From Desulfopila sp. IMCC35008 (GTDB taxonomy: Bacteria; Desulfobacterota; Desulfobulbia; Desulfobulbales; Desulfocapsaceae): a stretch of 64,000 bases of DNA. Positions 29,217 to 38,768 of the stretch are shown piece after piece; position 1 is the first letter of the stretch, and each line of letters opens with the position of its first letter. Location: contig NZ_CP050700.1 of the NCBI RefSeq assembly GCF_010646885.2, positions 2,382,501 to 2,446,500 of the forward strand. The letters are read 5' to 3'. Both the position numbers and the translations under genes were made by a program. A model generated the notes under the pieces. It did no database searches, was not told the DNA's origin, and saw only the letters and a list, made by a program, of their open reading frames with translations.

Positions 29217-29729
29217 CTACAGCTTCCCGCAATCCCCTTCATCACCCTGGATTTTTTCTATCGCGTGATCCAGAACATCGATGACAGCATCCAGGTTTTC
29301 ACGCACCGCCTTGAGGCTTCCCGGGAGGTTAATGATAAGAGTTTCCTTTCGAATCCCAGCCTTTCCTCGGGATAGGGCTGCATGTACAGTTTTCTTAAGA
29401 CTTTCAAGTCTCATTAGCTCTGCGATGCCGGGTATTTCCTTGTCAAGAATTTCCACCATGGCTTCCGGCGTAACATCAGTCGGTGCAACACCAGTGCCAC
29501 CAGTGGTCACGATAAGGGAGAGTTTTTCATCATCTACCAAGGAGGTCAAAGTTTTGATAATAACATCCTTCTTATCAGGAATGACAGAGTAATGGGCCAA
29601 ACGGTAGCCTTTACCTGCAAGTGCGTCCTGTAAATATGCGCCACTGGTATCCTCACGCTCCCCACGTGACCCTTTATCACTCATGGTAACGACACCAAAA
29701 GTGATGGCTAACCTCCTGTTATCATCCAT
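29217..29729 (-). CDS. mog: Molybdopterin adenylyltransferase (MogA/MoaB family)
   Basis: Activates molybdopterin by adenylation before metal insertion in molybdenum- or tungsten-cofactor synthesis. 170 residues with GVVTMSDKGSRGEREDTSG, the ligand loop TTGGTGVAPTDVTPEA, and INLPGSLKAV. It starts nine bases after the EF-G-like gene on the same strand, so the two are probably co-transcribed although their roles look unrelated. No other moa/moe gene is in the window. Confidence 0.93.
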   Translation of the reverse strand: MDDNRRLAITFGVVTMSDKGSRGEREDTSGAYLQDALAGKGYRLAHYSVIPDKKDVIIKTLTSLVDDEKLSLIVTTGGTGVAPTDVTPEAMVEILDKEIPGIAELMRLESLKKTVHAALSRGKAGIRKETLIINLPGSLKAVRENLDAVIDVLDHAIEKIQGDEGDCGKL

Positions 29730-29738
29730 GGCCGCTGA

Positions 29739-31799
29739 CTAATCCTCTTTTTCCTTCTCAGCAATTATCTTTTCAGATATCTGGGAGGGAACCTCCTCAT
29801 AATGGGAGAATGCAACGGTAAAGCTACCAAGACCGCCTGTCATCGATGTCAGTTCGGTTGCATATGATAGAATTTCAGCCTGTGGTACCTGGGCATTGAT
29901 GATTTCAGATTTTCCATCGGAATCCATACCCATAACCTTGCCGCGTCGTGAGTTCAGATCCCCCATGACATCACCGACATGATCTTTACCAACCCGAATT
30001 TCCATATCCATATACGGTTCCAGCAATACCAGACCCGCTTCCTGAGCTCCCTTCTTAAAAGCAAGTGAACCGGCGATTTTGAAAGCCATCTCCGAGGAAT
30101 CAACTGAGTGAAACGATCCGTCTACCAGGGTTATCTTTACATCAATAACAGGATAACCGGCGAGCACACCTCGTTCCATTGCCTCCTGAATTCCCTTGTC
30201 GACGGCCGGACGATACTGCTGTGGGATAACACCACCAACAATCTTGTCTTCAAATTGATACCCTTCGCCGGGTAGCGGGGCAATTTCTATCCAGCAGTCA
30301 CCAAACTGACCTCGCCCGCCACTCTGCTTCTTGTGCTTACCCTGAACCCTGGCGCTGCCTCGAATAGTTTCCATATACGGGATTTTGGGCAGCTCCAATT
30401 CCATCTCTACCCCAAATTTACGCTTAATCCTGGAGCCGACAACCTCAAGGTGGACTTTACCCATACCTGATATAAGCACCTGTTTCGTCTGCTGTTCCCG
30501 GGTGAGTTTCAAGGTGAGATCTTCATCAAGCATCTTGGTTATCGAGCCAAACAATTTCTCCTCGTCACCTTTCTTTGCACTTACTGCGAAGGAAATGACA
30601 GGGGCGAGAGGTTTCTGGCTATCAAGTATGAGTGGTGCATCCTGGGTGCAAAGTGTATCACCAGTCACCGTCTCCTTCAATTTGGCAACGGCAACAATCA
30701 TACCCGGTGTTGCACTGTCAACAGGCCTCTGCTCTTTACCTTCAAGTACATACAGTTGACCGAAACGTTCTGTGGTGTCTTTACTGGCATTATAAAAACT
30801 ATCCCCTTCGAGTGTACCGCTGTAGATACGAATCAGGGTCAGCCGGCCTGCATAAGGGTCTGCCATGGTTTTAAAGACCAGACCACAAAACGGCTCATCA
30901 ATAGATCGTTTTCTCTCAACAATATCATCGCTGCCTTTGACTGTTGCAACAAGGTTGGGCCTTGAATCAGGTGAAGGCAGATAAGTATTGATGAAATCAA
31001 GGACTGTTGAAGTCCCCATATTCTTTGTCGCAGCACATACACATACAGGAGCAACTTCGCCTTCACTGACCGCCTTCCTCAGTCCACTCAGAATCTCTTC
31101 CTCAGTGAGATCACCTTCTTCGAGAAATTTTTCCAGCAGGTCGTCATCGGTTTCCGCAACACTTTCCATTAACGATTCTCGCAGTATGGCAAGATCGTCT
31201 TCAAGATCAGATGGCACGTCCGTCTCTGTCATCGTGCCTTTATCACCATCAAACAAATAGGCCTTACCACTGACCACGTCAACAATACCTTTAAAGTCTT
31301 CCTCTGACCCAATAGGCATATTCAGTACTACCGGTGACAGTGGAAGAGATTCTTTGATCTCGTCCATGGTCTTCTCAAAATTGGCCCGTTCACGGTCCAT
31401 TTTGTTTACTGCGATGATGGTTGGAAGTTTTTTCTCGGCAACGATGTCTGCAAACTTAACTGTCTGACCCTTGACGCCCAATACGGCACCAATAGTAAAC
31501 ACAACCCCGTCACAAACGCTTGAGGCAAAAAGGGTCTCATTAAGAAAGTTGTCATCACCAGGCGTGTCTGTCAGGTAAACCTGATGTTTGTCCCAGGTAT
31601 AGTTGTGGAAACTGGAGCTGATGGTAATATTGCGATTAATTTCCTCTTCCTCATAATCGAGTGCAGAGCTGCCATCGTCGACCTTCCCTAACCTTTTGAT
31701 TTTTCCGGCGGTAAAGAGCATCGCTTCCGCGAGAGAGGTTTTTCCGCAGTTGCCATGACCTATTATTGCAATATTCCTGACTTTACCCGTGTCCTGCAT
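29739..31799 (-). CDS. EF-G-like translational GTPase with altered G3 motif
   Basis: 686 residues with all EF-G domains: G domain (about 8-275), domain II, and III-V ending in the GGLGSFTVAFSHYEEVP region. P-loop GHGNCGKTS at 14-22; NKMD near 133. It belongs to the divergent EF-G-like branch, not to canonical FusA: the P-loop differs from AHIDAGKTT, and the G3 motif reads DTPGDDNF (78-84) where translating EF-G has DTPGH with a catalytic His. Loss of that His predicts slow or differently activated GTP hydrolysis. Role (ribosome rescue, stress or recycling) unknown. A terminator-like hairpin lies upstream at 31901-31920. Confidence 0.9.
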   Translation of the reverse strand: MQDTGKVRNIAIIGHGNCGKTSLAEAMLFTAGKIKRLGKVDDGSSALDYEEEEINRNITISSSFHNYTWDKHQVYLTDTPGDDNFLNETLFASSVCDGVVFTIGAVLGVKGQTVKFADIVAEKKLPTIIAVNKMDRERANFEKTMDEIKESLPLSPVVLNMPIGSEEDFKGIVDVVSGKAYLFDGDKGTMTETDVPSDLEDDLAILRESLMESVAETDDDLLEKFLEEGDLTEEEILSGLRKAVSEGEVAPVCVCAATKNMGTSTVLDFINTYLPSPDSRPNLVATVKGSDDIVERKRSIDEPFCGLVFKTMADPYAGRLTLIRIYSGTLEGDSFYNASKDTTERFGQLYVLEGKEQRPVDSATPGMIVAVAKLKETVTGDTLCTQDAPLILDSQKPLAPVISFAVSAKKGDEEKLFGSITKMLDEDLTLKLTREQQTKQVLISGMGKVHLEVVGSRIKRKFGVEMELELPKIPYMETIRGSARVQGKHKKQSGGRGQFGDCWIEIAPLPGEGYQFEDKIVGGVIPQQYRPAVDKGIQEAMERGVLAGYPVIDVKITLVDGSFHSVDSSEMAFKIAGSLAFKKGAQEAGLVLLEPYMDMEIRVGKDHVGDVMGDLNSRRGKVMGMDSDGKSEIINAQVPQAEILSYATELTSMTGGLGSFTVAFSHYEEVPSQISEKIIAEKEKED

Positions 31800-32106
31800 A
31801 TTATTCTCCTCAAAGAAATCAAAGGTTATTCAATAGTTCAACTAAAGAGAGCAACACCCTTCCGTCAATATTGAAATACAAATTACGAGATACCTGTGAA
31901 CAAAAAACCGGCGACGCCGGAAAACAACCTTACACCTACAAGCCTTCTCACACAATTAGCGAAGTAAAAATTCGCGTAAAGCACTAATCATATATTCAAT
32001 TTCAATCAGCAAAGTCAAGCATGAACATCACAGGCTTTAGGTTTAGAAAAAAATAAATTATGACTATGATTCGATTATTACTTTTTGCCACCAAGGACTG
32101 GCAAAT
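31800..32106. other. Divergent intergenic region between EF-G-like gene and murJ
   Basis: 307 bases. It contains a minus-strand terminator-like hairpin (31901-31920) and a second short repeat, GCGAA/TTCGC, near 31959-31975. No consensus promoter was found for either gene. The murJ ribosome site AAGGA lies at 32093-32097. Confidence 0.5.
31901..31920 (-). terminator. Terminator or attenuator upstream of the EF-G-like gene
   Basis: On the minus strand CCGGCGTCGCCGG (stem five, loop three) is followed directly by six T residues. It lies about 100 bases before the start of the EF-G-like gene in the direction of its transcription, where no upstream same-strand gene exists, so it may attenuate that gene. 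Confidence 0.55.
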
Positions 32107-33759
32107 TTGTCTGATAAACGGTATGTTTTCGGCGGGAATAATATCATCCAGTTGTTTCTTGGGAATACATCATTGAACAAATCTTCTAAAAACAGCTCTA
32201 CAATTGCCAGATCGGCAGGAGTTGTTTCAATAGCTGTTATGCTTAGCAGGCTGCTCGGGCTTGTCAGGGAACAGGCATTTGCCGCCCTGTTTGGTGCCGG
32301 TTATGCCTACGATGCCTTTGTTGTGGCCTTCAGGATTCCCAACCTGCTGCGCGATCTCTTTGGGGAAGGTGCTCTCTCCGCTGCCTTTGTCACTGTCTTT
32401 TCAGACTATGATACCAATAAAACAAAAGAGGAAACCTGGTTACTTGCATCAAACGTACTTTGTGTTTTTGTTATCGGACTAAGCGTACTCTCCTTGCTTG
32501 GCTGCGCTTTTGCCCCCACAATAGTAGACCTGCTTGCCCCAGGCTTTGCAAAAGAGCCAGGCAAAACAGATTTGACCGTCTACATGACACGAATCATGCT
32601 TTTTTTCCTTGTATTTATATCTCTTGCAGCTGTCGTCATGGGGATGTTAAACACCAAAGGTCGCTTTTTTGTTCCTGCCCTCGCTTCAAGTTTTTTTAAT
32701 CTCGGCTCAATTATCGGTGGAGTTTCTCTTGCATATATCCTCCCCCGCTACGGACAGGAGCCTATAGTAGGCATGGCCATAGGAACGCTCATTGGTGGTT
32801 TTATGCAGCTTTCCATTCAGCTCCCGGCATTACGTAGAATTGGTTTCAGGTTTACACCTAATATTAACCTGAAAGATCCAGGACTTCTTAGAATACTTAG
32901 ACTAATGGGACCGGCAACAATCGGACTTTCTGCCGTTCAGCTTAACATCTTCATCAATACAAATTTTGCAGCGTCGTGTGCCCAAGGTTCCGTCTCATGG
33001 CTCAATTATGCATTCAGACTTGTGCAGTTGCCTATCGGAATATTCGGAGTAGCCCTCTCCATTGCCATGATGCCGGTACTTGCAAAGCAGGCGGCCAGAA
33101 AAGAAATTGATGAGATGAAAACGACTCTTATCTCATCTCTGGTCATGGTCTTTGCACTTACAGTCCCTGCTACAGCTGGCCTCATATTTCTTTCTGAAGA
33201 AATTATCCGCTTAATCTTCGAACACGGGGTATTTACAGACCACGACACTAGAGCGACAGCAGCCACCCTCTCCTGTTACGCTGTTGGGCTATTCGCCTAC
33301 TCAGCCAACAAGATTCTGGTACCGGCATTTTATGCGATCGACCAGACACGCTATCCGGTCATCGCAAGTTTCCTGGCTGTTGGTATGAATATATTTTTCA
33401 TAACTCTCACCATAGACACCTTTCAACATCTTGCAATTGCCCTCTCTACATCCATCACGATGTTGATAAATTTCATGTTTCTCATATCAGTACTCTACCT
33501 GAAAATTGGCGGACTTGACCTGAGATATCTTCTCAATGGTTTTTGTAAGACCGTGGCTGGCAGCCTGGTGCTTGCCATCGCAGTTGTCGGGTGTAAAGCC
33601 CTGATGGGCGATATGATGGGGGGGAATGTGCTGCAGCAGCTTATTGGAGTCTTAACTACCATCGTATGTGCTGCAGCACTCTATTGCATCGTACTCCACT
33701 TCTTACGGCTTAACGAGTTCACTGTACTGGTCAGGAAAGTACAATCAAGGCTGAATTAA
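32107..33759 (+). CDS. murJ: Lipid II flippase
   Basis: Flips lipid II across the inner membrane for peptidoglycan synthesis. About 14 transmembrane helices; MOP/MVF-family segments SVAVMLSRLLGLVRE-like near residue 42, FVVAFRIPNLLRDLFGEGALSAAFVTVF, and RLVQLPIGIFGVALSIA. No ATG exists near the start; the TTG at 32107 has AAGGA at good spacing, while a TTG at 32173 would give a more usual N-terminus (528 residues). Confidence 0.95.
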   Translation: MSDKRYVFGGNNIIQLFLGNTSLNKSSKNSSTIARSAGVVSIAVMLSRLLGLVREQAFAALFGAGYAYDAFVVAFRIPNLLRDLFGEGALSAAFVTVFSDYDTNKTKEETWLLASNVLCVFVIGLSVLSLLGCAFAPTIVDLLAPGFAKEPGKTDLTVYMTRIMLFFLVFISLAAVVMGMLNTKGRFFVPALASSFFNLGSIIGGVSLAYILPRYGQEPIVGMAIGTLIGGFMQLSIQLPALRRIGFRFTPNINLKDPGLLRILRLMGPATIGLSAVQLNIFINTNFAASCAQGSVSWLNYAFRLVQLPIGIFGVALSIAMMPVLAKQAARKEIDEMKTTLISSLVMVFALTVPATAGLIFLSEEIIRLIFEHGVFTDHDTRATAATLSCYAVGLFAYSANKILVPAFYAIDQTRYPVIASFLAVGMNIFFITLTIDTFQHLAIALSTSITMLINFMFLISVLYLKIGGLDLRYLLNGFCKTVAGSLVLAIAVVGCKALMGDMMGGNVLQQLIGVLTTIVCAAALYCIVLHFLRLNEFTVLVRKVQSRLN

Positions 33760-33771
33760 CAATAGCCCTGG

Positions 33772-34083
33772 CTACTCTGTTTTTTCCAGCTCTTCAATCT
33801 GCTTTTTCAAGGATTGCACTTCCTGCCTTAATGCTTCCAAATCAGAAGCCTTGCCAATATCCAGCTTTGCAATACTGGCTTGAACCACTGCCTCGATCCT
33901 GCCAGTCAGCTCTTCCTGCGATTCTTTAGAGCGTGCCTGAATCTCCTCTACCAGTTTCTTCCCTTCCTGTTCGGTCAGCTTCCCCTGCTCGACAAAAACC
34001 TTTGCTACATCCTCAACTTTTTCCTTTGTCAGGGCGGCGACTCCGATTCCTGTAAACATCGCTTTTTTAATAAGCTCTATCAT
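33772..34083 (-). CDS. Phasin-like small coiled-coil protein
   Basis: 103 residues from the ATG at 34083, which has AGGAGAG before it; a longer frame to 34158 lacks this. Pattern: an amphipathic N-terminal segment (MIELIKKAMFTGIGVAALTKEKVEDVAK), then long charged helices ending in a heptad coiled coil (LEALRQEVQSLKKQIEELE). This matches the COG3937 phasin-like family sometimes linked to polyhydroxyalkanoate granules. No pha genes are near, so granule binding is not established. It converges with murJ with 12 bases between. Confidence 0.8.
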   Translation of the reverse strand: MIELIKKAMFTGIGVAALTKEKVEDVAKVFVEQGKLTEQEGKKLVEEIQARSKESQEELTGRIEAVVQASIAKLDIGKASDLEALRQEVQSLKKQIEELEKTE

Positions 34084-34154
34084 AATACTCTCCTCTGAGG
34101 TGCTTAAGATGTGAAGCGGTCTTTTTCCATTGTGATATCTCCCTGCCTTTTCAT

Positions 34155-35174
34155 TCATGAGGGAAAGAACATATCGGGCTTGTTCCGGGCAAAAAACTGT
34201 CCGGCTTTTTCTTTGGCATCTTCTATATTTTCGCTTTTTTGGATAGTTGTTGCAAGTTGATGACCAAATTTAAATGCTCTCGAGAAGTAATGCGTGTACT
34301 GTTTCAACCTGCCAAGTCGTCGTTCCAGGGCAAACCGATCTTCCAGCAGTTCAATAAAACGAATATAATGGTCCTGCGCAGATACCACACAGTCACTCTT
34401 TTCTGCACCAAATATATTTTCGCCGATTTCCTTCATCAAAAAAGGATTCTCAATAGCGCCGCGGCCAAGCATCAAGCCATCTGCACCAGTCACCTCAAGG
34501 CATCGTCTGGCGTCCTCAATACTAAAGATACCACCATTTGCCAACACCGGTATTTTTACACATTCTTTAACGTGACCAACCCAAGCCCATCGTGGAGTTC
34601 GGCAGAACTTTTCCCCATGCAACCTGGCATGAGCGGCAATCATATCAATCCCCTCTCCCTCGAGCATCCTGCAGAAATTTATAAGCTTTTGTCGATCCAG
34701 TGTTCTGCCGAGACGAATTTTGGCACTTATCGGCAGCTCTGTTGACTTACGCATCTTTCCAACTATCTTCCGGACGGTTTGCTGATCTTCAGCCAGAAAC
34801 GCACCGGCACCACTCCTGCGTACCTGGGGAGCGGGACAGCCAAGATTAATATCAATCCCATCGGCACCTATCAATTCGAGCTTTTTAACCGTTTCAGGCA
34901 CATATTTTTCATCTGAGATGTATATCTGGTAGACGAGAGGGTTTTCATCCTTGCCACGAACCAGGAACGGTGAACTTTGAGGATTTTCGTGCGGTATATG
35001 CCTGGCGGCCAGCATCTCTGTATACAACAGCCCGACACCGCCTATTGACAACAGCATAGAGCGCATTGCTGAATGAGAAAGACCAACCATCGGAGCCAAT
35101 GCCACCGGAGGGGAAACCGTGAGGTGACGCAGGTGCAAAGTGTTGCTCGATACCAGAGCAGTTTCAGAATTCAT
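34155..35174 (-). CDS. dus: tRNA-dihydrouridine synthase, second copy
   Basis: FMN-dependent reduction of uridine in tRNA. I place the start at 35174 (339 residues), 17 bases after the upstream stop; the frame runs further up but that part overlaps the preceding gene. Motifs: APMVGLSHSAMR, LVYQIYISDE, DINLGCPAPQVRRSGAGAFL with the catalytic Cys, AAHARLHGEKF, and VLANGGIFS. It is divergent from the DusB-like copy at 19.6 kb: LTVHGRT is replaced by AAHARLH, so the tRNA position modified may differ. Confidence 0.9.
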   Translation of the reverse strand: MNSETALVSSNTLHLRHLTVSPPVALAPMVGLSHSAMRSMLLSIGGVGLLYTEMLAARHIPHENPQSSPFLVRGKDENPLVYQIYISDEKYVPETVKKLELIGADGIDINLGCPAPQVRRSGAGAFLAEDQQTVRKIVGKMRKSTELPISAKIRLGRTLDRQKLINFCRMLEGEGIDMIAAHARLHGEKFCRTPRWAWVGHVKECVKIPVLANGGIFSIEDARRCLEVTGADGLMLGRGAIENPFLMKEIGENIFGAEKSDCVVSAQDHYIRFIELLEDRFALERRLGRLKQYTHYFSRAFKFGHQLATTIQKSENIEDAKEKAGQFFARNKPDMFFPS

Positions 35175-35190
35175 TATTGAATGATGTAAA

Positions 35191-37542
35191 TCAGACCTCA
35201 AGAAGTTCAACAACTTCCTGGATTTTTTCAGTCGCCATACTCTCAAGCATTTTGATGTGGACACGGAACTCCTTGCTCTTGCGCTGGTATTGTTGAACTC
35301 CGACGACCAGCCCCTCACAGACCATGCTCTTCCCGCCGGACAGTCTGAATTCCGTTTTGATATGTCGGCCAAGTAAAAGTCGTGCATTTTCACTGTTGGC
35401 TATCTTTATGGTAAAGCAAAAACCACCCTCTGAAATATCATTTAGTTCACTGGTAAGCGAACGTGTCTCTACGGTTCCATAACTATCGAGCAACATGATT
35501 TTTTGTTTCGTATGAATATTATAGCGTGGGCTATTCCTCCTCTCCTCGCCAGCCATGTCAATGAGCTCATGAACTCGCCTGGTATTTGAACAGAAGGTTT
35601 CCAGTTTTTGCAACATGGCTGGATTTTCTTCCAAAACTTCCTGGAACTCGCGCCTGGACAGTACATAGAGATCGACATCCGACTGAGTTGCAACGGTTAC
35701 GGTCCAGACCGAAACTGAAAAGAATTGCTCAACACCGAAAAATTCTCCCTGCTTCAGTCTCTTCAGAAACACATCCCTTGTGCCGGTGCTGCAACTCATT
35801 GAAACAGTACCGCTGTTGATGAAGTACATCCTGTCATCCATTTCACCTTCACGGACAATAATCTCCTCATCACGGTATTTTGCTTTCTTCAGCCCCCGGT
35901 AGAGAGATTCGATCTCCCTGTCATCCATCACCCCGCGCAATCCCTCCCAAAGATCGATAAAACTGCGGGGTACAGAGGTCTTTTTCTCTTCAATGATAAC
36001 TTCTTCAGCCTCAAGAACCTTCGAGTAAGCCTGTGGATGGATTTCAAGGATACGATCACGCATTCGCTCTGCCGTTACAAAATCCTTTTCACGGGCAGCT
36101 TCAATTGCTCTGGAGAGCAATTTTGAAGACGCGTCATCAATACGATTTTCACCAATAAGGACTTGAAGGTCCTTCTCAAACCCCTGGGTCTTTTTCTGGG
36201 AGAGAAAATCTTCTATCGGATCCTCGTGAAAGCTGACATCAATTGCCTTATGCTTCTCAATATGGGTTTCGTGCCGGATGTAGGACTCCATAGACCGGAG
36301 AGTTTCTTCAACCTGCAACCTGAACCGTCCATCCTTCATTAGTTCAGGGAACCTCGACTTGAGATGTTGCAAAATCTCTATACTCTTGGCCGATGGATAT
36401 TTTCTCAAGGCAACAATAAGGGTATTCAGGAGAATAACATTATTGATCCTTTTCTGACTAAGTATTTGAGAACACTGCTCATGCAGGATTGACTCCGCCT
36501 CACTTTTATCAGTTCGCACCAACTTGCGTATAATCATTATCTTAAGCGTATCATCCGCCTGCTGCAGGGCTCGCAGTAGGCGGGCAGTAACACTGTCTCC
36601 ACCGAGATTTGTTATACACTCGACGACCTCGCGCCGGATAGTGAGATCCGGATGGGTCAGGAACCTCTCTATGAGGGGATAATTCGAACTGTCTCCAAGT
36701 CGGGTAATAATCTCAATGGAGTTGTGTACGACGGTGGCAGTTGGGTTGTCCTGCAACTGGTCTCTAAGTATTGGTGTAACAGAACCACCCAACTGGGAAA
36801 TGAGTACGATAAGGGCGTTCCTCTCTTTTTCCCCACAACCATTGTCCAGTTTTTTAAAAGCAAAATGAACAAAATGCTTATTGAGATAAAAAAACAACTG
36901 CTCCAGACTCTGCTTGTCCTCTTCACTGCCGGTCATGTAATCTGTGAAGAGCTTTTCAAGATTTTTCTTCGTACCAAGATTTTCCTGGATTTTTGCGGTG
37001 GTGTTCCTGATAAAGTCGTTTTTTTCTATAACTCCGGTCTGAATATTATACAAGGTGGCAAGGAGGTATTCAGTCTCTTGCCAATACCTGTTCTCCATCA
37101 GCCAGGTGCCTGCTCGTTCAATCTGACGACCGATAACCTCATACCCGGCGATAAACTCTGTTTCGCGGGAAAGCCACTCAACAAGTAGTCCTGTGAAAAA
37201 GAGCAAGTATTCCTGATTTTCTGAAGCGAACAATTCTTCTGCGAAGAGGGAAAGAACCATAACTGCACGCTTTCGCAGCATTACATCTTCGCCAATAACG
37301 GATTCACCAAGAACACGTAATACGGTTATTGCCTCTTCGTCTTCACCGATCTGGAAAAGGTTGATTATGTAGGCAGGGAGTTGTATCGCCAACTCATCGT
37401 TATGCAGCATGTCATGTTTGCCTGTTGAGAAATCAGTTATTCCCCTCTCAAGGCGTCGCTGCTTCCTCTCCTCCTCACTCTTTTGCAGCAGTTGCTGCAC
37501 CTTAGAGAGGGCGTTGGCCTGCATTTTCTTATCTATCTTCAT
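35191..37542 (-). CDS. HEAT-repeat protein with cyclic-nucleotide-binding-like and PilZ domains
   Basis: 783 residues. Residues about 50-420 are alpha-helical repeats, HEAT-like from about 230 on (e.g. NYPLIERFLTHPDLTIRREV). A Crp-type nucleotide-binding fold follows (about 535-650: DEEIIVREGEMDDRMYFINSG), but the phosphate cassette reads FGVEQFF..WTVTVAT, lacking the usual Glu and Arg that bind cAMP. The C-terminal PilZ domain has RNSPR (669-673) and NDISEGG (701-707), the c-di-GMP-binding signature, intact. So c-di-GMP binding is predicted and cAMP binding is doubtful. Probably a cytoplasmic scaffold responding to c-di-GMP. Same strand as the downstream dus gene, 17 bases apart. Confidence 0.85.
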   Translation of the reverse strand: MKIDKKMQANALSKVQQLLQKSEEERKQRRLERGITDFSTGKHDMLHNDELAIQLPAYIINLFQIGEDEEAITVLRVLGESVIGEDVMLRKRAVMVLSLFAEELFASENQEYLLFFTGLLVEWLSRETEFIAGYEVIGRQIERAGTWLMENRYWQETEYLLATLYNIQTGVIEKNDFIRNTTAKIQENLGTKKNLEKLFTDYMTGSEEDKQSLEQLFFYLNKHFVHFAFKKLDNGCGEKERNALIVLISQLGGSVTPILRDQLQDNPTATVVHNSIEIITRLGDSSNYPLIERFLTHPDLTIRREVVECITNLGGDSVTARLLRALQQADDTLKIMIIRKLVRTDKSEAESILHEQCSQILSQKRINNVILLNTLIVALRKYPSAKSIEILQHLKSRFPELMKDGRFRLQVEETLRSMESYIRHETHIEKHKAIDVSFHEDPIEDFLSQKKTQGFEKDLQVLIGENRIDDASSKLLSRAIEAAREKDFVTAERMRDRILEIHPQAYSKVLEAEEVIIEEKKTSVPRSFIDLWEGLRGVMDDREIESLYRGLKKAKYRDEEIIVREGEMDDRMYFINSGTVSMSCSTGTRDVFLKRLKQGEFFGVEQFFSVSVWTVTVATQSDVDLYVLSRREFQEVLEENPAMLQKLETFCSNTRRVHELIDMAGEERRNSPRYNIHTKQKIMLLDSYGTVETRSLTSELNDISEGGFCFTIKIANSENARLLLGRHIKTEFRLSGGKSMVCEGLVVGVQQYQRKSKEFRVHIKMLESMATEKIQEVVELLEV

Positions 37543-37967
37543 CCAGCATACCCTTGCATACGTAGTCCATATATAAAAAAATCGTATCTACTTTACCGTG
37601 AGCCCAAAGCACAAGTTAGGGATCTGACATTATAGCAAATTCTACAACCGAAACACTAATTATTTCTATACTTTCATTAATAAGTCCAACTCTCCTTTTT
37701 ACGCCAACCCGTACACCTTTGCTCTTTGGAATAATTGCCACTTTCTTTCATCACAATCAGTTTTCGGTACATTTTCTTTTTTGCCTCATGCAGGACGTCG
37801 ATCGTTCTCGTTTAAATCATGTGCATCAGGGGTAATCCACTCTCCCCTTTCTGCAAGTTAAATTTGACATGGCACCCAACCGCATGTATAGCTTTTACCT
37901 AACCTGCATTTCTCATCATTACCTTACTGCTAATCGACAGGATGTCCTGTCATGATCGGAGTTATTT
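37543..37967. other. Divergent intergenic region with promoter and palindrome
   Basis: 425 bases. It contains the SH3-protein promoter (37865-37893) and, in that leader, an inverted repeat GACAGGA-TG-TCCTGTC (37936-37951) about 17 bases before the ATG at 37968, which could be an operator or a hairpin near the ribosome site. Nothing else was recognised. Confidence 0.5.
37865..37893 (+). promoter_or_regulatory. Sigma70-type promoter of the SH3 anchor gene
   Basis: TTGACA (37865-37870), 17 bases, TATAGC (37888-37893): perfect -35, weaker -10. Confidence 0.65.
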
Positions 37968-38768
37968 ATGACTGAATATCGACACCGGTTCATTTCTGGT
38001 ATTGCTTTTACCCTTTCACAACTTTTTGTGATCCTTCTCACAACTGGAAGTGTTGCTGCTGAAACCAAATATGTCTCAGACGTTCTTGTCATCAATATCC
38101 GCAGCAGTATTAAATCGCCATATACTGTTATTGGTTCTGTTTATTCTGACGACCCCTTGAAAATCATCCGTACTGAAGAAAAATATTACTTTGTAGAAAC
38201 AGAAGACGGCAAACAGGGTTGGATATCTCAACAATATGTGAAAGACACCTTGCCAAAATCTCTGTTATTAGAGCAGCTCAGCGATGAAAAGGAAGAGTTG
38301 CAGCGGAAGTTAGACACAGCAATTGGTGAACTTGCAAGTCTAAAAGAAAAATTTACAGCTATACCATCCAGTGGTGAGGCAGAACAATTCATTGACGAGC
38401 GAAACACCTTGCGCACCCAGGTTTCAGAACTCAAGGAACAAGTGGCTAAGCTTATGTCCACACCTGATTTTAAGGCCACTGAGGAGTTTTCGAGAATAAA
38501 AGAAGCCCACACAAATCTCATCGCCCAAAAAGCAGAACAGGATAAAGAGAACAAGCAAAACATTGACAACCTCAATGCAACTATCAAAAAACTTCAGGAC
38601 TACAAAGGCTCCGAAAGGGCAAAGATCGAACAGCTGACGGCCGAGAACCTGGAATTGAAGAAAAAGAGCAATGTATACTGGTTCCTGGCAGGCTCTGCCG
38701 TCTTTCTTTTTGGTATCATTACCGGAAAAATTTCAAGGCCTAGAAAGAAGAAACGTTCCTTATATTGA
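37968..38768 (+). CDS. SH3-domain periplasmic protein with coiled coil and C-terminal membrane anchor
   Basis: 266 residues: an N-terminal signal (about 8-31, ending SVAAETKYVS), a bacterial SH3 domain (about 34-92: VLVINIRSS, GWISQQYVKD), a long coiled coil (about 98-225, rich in Glu, Lys and Gln) and one C-terminal helix (about 232-252) followed by a basic tail RPRKKKRS. This is the TIGR04211/YgiM layout, in which the SH3 domain faces the periplasm. Such SH3 domains usually bind peptidoglycan or proteins; the exact role is unknown. Monocistronic. Confidence 0.85.
   Translation: MTEYRHRFISGIAFTLSQLFVILLTTGSVAAETKYVSDVLVINIRSSIKSPYTVIGSVYSDDPLKIIRTEEKYYFVETEDGKQGWISQQYVKDTLPKSLLLEQLSDEKEELQRKLDTAIGELASLKEKFTAIPSSGEAEQFIDERNTLRTQVSELKEQVAKLMSTPDFKATEEFSRIKEAHTNLIAQKAEQDKENKQNIDNLNATIKKLQDYKGSERAKIEQLTAENLELKKKSNVYWFLAGSAVFLFGIITGKISRPRKKKRSLY

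Noticed and set aside
36652-37188. Plus-strand frame of 178 codons
   Set aside because: Opposite the HEAT/PilZ protein; shadow frame.
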